DNA from: ENR-C587 sp942493235
GTDB lineage: Bacteria; Bacteroidota; Ignavibacteria; Kapaibacteriales; UBA2268
DNA: 64,000 bases
Direction: 5' to 3'
Assembly: GCA_942493235.1 (NCBI GenBank)
Contig: OW818676.1
Span: 2,542,001 to 2,606,000 of the forward strand
Shown: positions 63,764 to 64,000 of the stretch, one piece after another
Numbering within the stretch: position 1 is the stretch's first letter
Layout: each line of letters begins with the position of its first letter
The notes under the pieces: generated by a model
Databases searched by the model: none
What the model saw: only the letters and a program-made list of their open reading frames with translations
Told to the model about the DNA's origin: nothing
Program-made: the position numbers and the translations under genes

Positions 63764-64000
63764 ATGAGAAATTTCCTGTTCTTGCTGATAATTAGTTTAT
63801 TTGTGTTTTATTCTGAATCATTCTCTCAGACTAATCAGTCCGAAAAAGATGCTGTTAATGCTATGATTGAACAGAAAAATGCTTGGAATAGGGGAGACCT
63901 GACAGGATATATGGATGCGTATTGGAATTCGGATTCTTTAATATTTATAGGCAAAAACGGACCCCAATGCGGCTGGAATACTACTTATGAAAATTATAGA
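63764..64000 (+). CDS. exported NTF2-like (SnoaL/DUF4440-type) protein, 3' end beyond the window
   Basis: The frame starts at 63764 with a signal peptide (MRNFLFLLIISLFVFYSESFS|QT) and continues for 79 codons to the end of the window without a stop. QKNAWNRGDLTGYMDAYW and SDSLIFIGKNGPQCGWNTTY are typical of the NTF2-like fold used by secreted proteins of about 150 residues (nuclear transport factor 2 family). At least half is cut off. No catalytic role can be assigned. Confidence 0.75.
   Translation, partial: MRNFLFLLIISLFVFYSESFSQTNQSEKDAVNAMIEQKNAWNRGDLTGYMDAYWNSDSLIFIGKNGPQCGWNTTYENYR

Noticed and set aside
1..64000. A complete, clearly novel defence or secretion operon
   Set aside because: I looked for clusters of unknown genes with nuclease, ATPase or reverse-transcriptase motifs and found none; the only accessory island is the small mazEF/RHS locus and the repeat/IS cluster.

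Overview
The window is 64 kb of AT-rich bacterial DNA (roughly one third G+C by eye). It looks chromosomal and comes from the Chlorobiota/Ignavibacteria/Kapabacteria side of the FCB group. Four proteins end in type IX secretion (T9SS) C-terminal sorting domains (35144-36442, 36572-37888, 50822-51580, 51664-56730). There are several outer-membrane beta-barrel or beta-propeller proteins and SurA-like periplasmic chaperones. Housekeeping genes (accA, murC, argD, purA, purE, panD, rex) are scattered singly. The lineage is an inference from gene content; no rRNA or tRNA gene was seen.

Layout. 1-6.5 kb: a surface-polysaccharide cluster (glycosyltransferases, a NUDIX hydrolase, a DedA protein) with accA inside it; several genes overlap by 1-4 bases. 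6.5-7.9 kb: a DUF3108 exported protein followed by nested palindromic repeats. 7.9-17.8 kb: murC, two parvulin-type PPIases, an orphan umuD-like peptidase, argD and a large metallopeptidase/propeller/barrel protein. 18.2-24.1 kb (minus): a membrane protein, a lamin-tail lipoprotein, a histidine kinase, a CtpA-type protease and two paralogous barrel-like proteins, one with a frameshift. 24.1-25.6 kb: a small accessory island with a mazEF-type toxin-antitoxin pair, an RHS fragment and a broken antitoxin gene, bracketed by a 146-bp direct repeat. 25.6-34.9 kb: P5C dehydrogenase, MarC, a comEC/pgeF/microprotein/HAD gene string, purA, purE and OsmC. 35.1-41.7 kb (minus): two tandem T9SS-exported propeller paralogs and a 1084-residue BNR/sortilin-like protein. 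42-47.4 kb: a TrmH-type methyltransferase, a histidine ammonia-lyase with an insert, then a dense repeat cluster holding a decayed IS110 element. 47.4-57 kb: NUC1 endonuclease lipoprotein, a six-repeat G-quadruplex motif, a prenyltransferase-like protein, rex, a Cys-rich T9SS cargo protein and a 1688-residue PKD/T9SS protein. 57-64 kb: two glycosyltransferases, panD, an unknown, a CoA-transferase, a YhdH-type reductase and a truncated NTF2-like protein.

The most unusual material is not one clear new defence or secretion system but repeat biology. One repeat family is about 130 bp long, begins gaggctgtc and ends gacaacctc, and carries cattctgaac-type arms. A second element has ends GAGGCTGTGTAAAAAC and GTTTTTACACAGCCTC, nests around the first, and is flanked by TAAA inside a CCCCACGCT/AGCGTGGGG palindrome. 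Copies near 7.5 kb and 47.1 kb differ at only 2 of 143 positions in opposite orientation. The IS110 relic lies between two such arms. Other points of interest are the tandem antitoxin-terminator-barrel duplication around mazEF, a GT2/phosphoglycosyltransferase fusion that has lost its catalytic segment, and a 33-residue four-cysteine microprotein coupled to pgeF.
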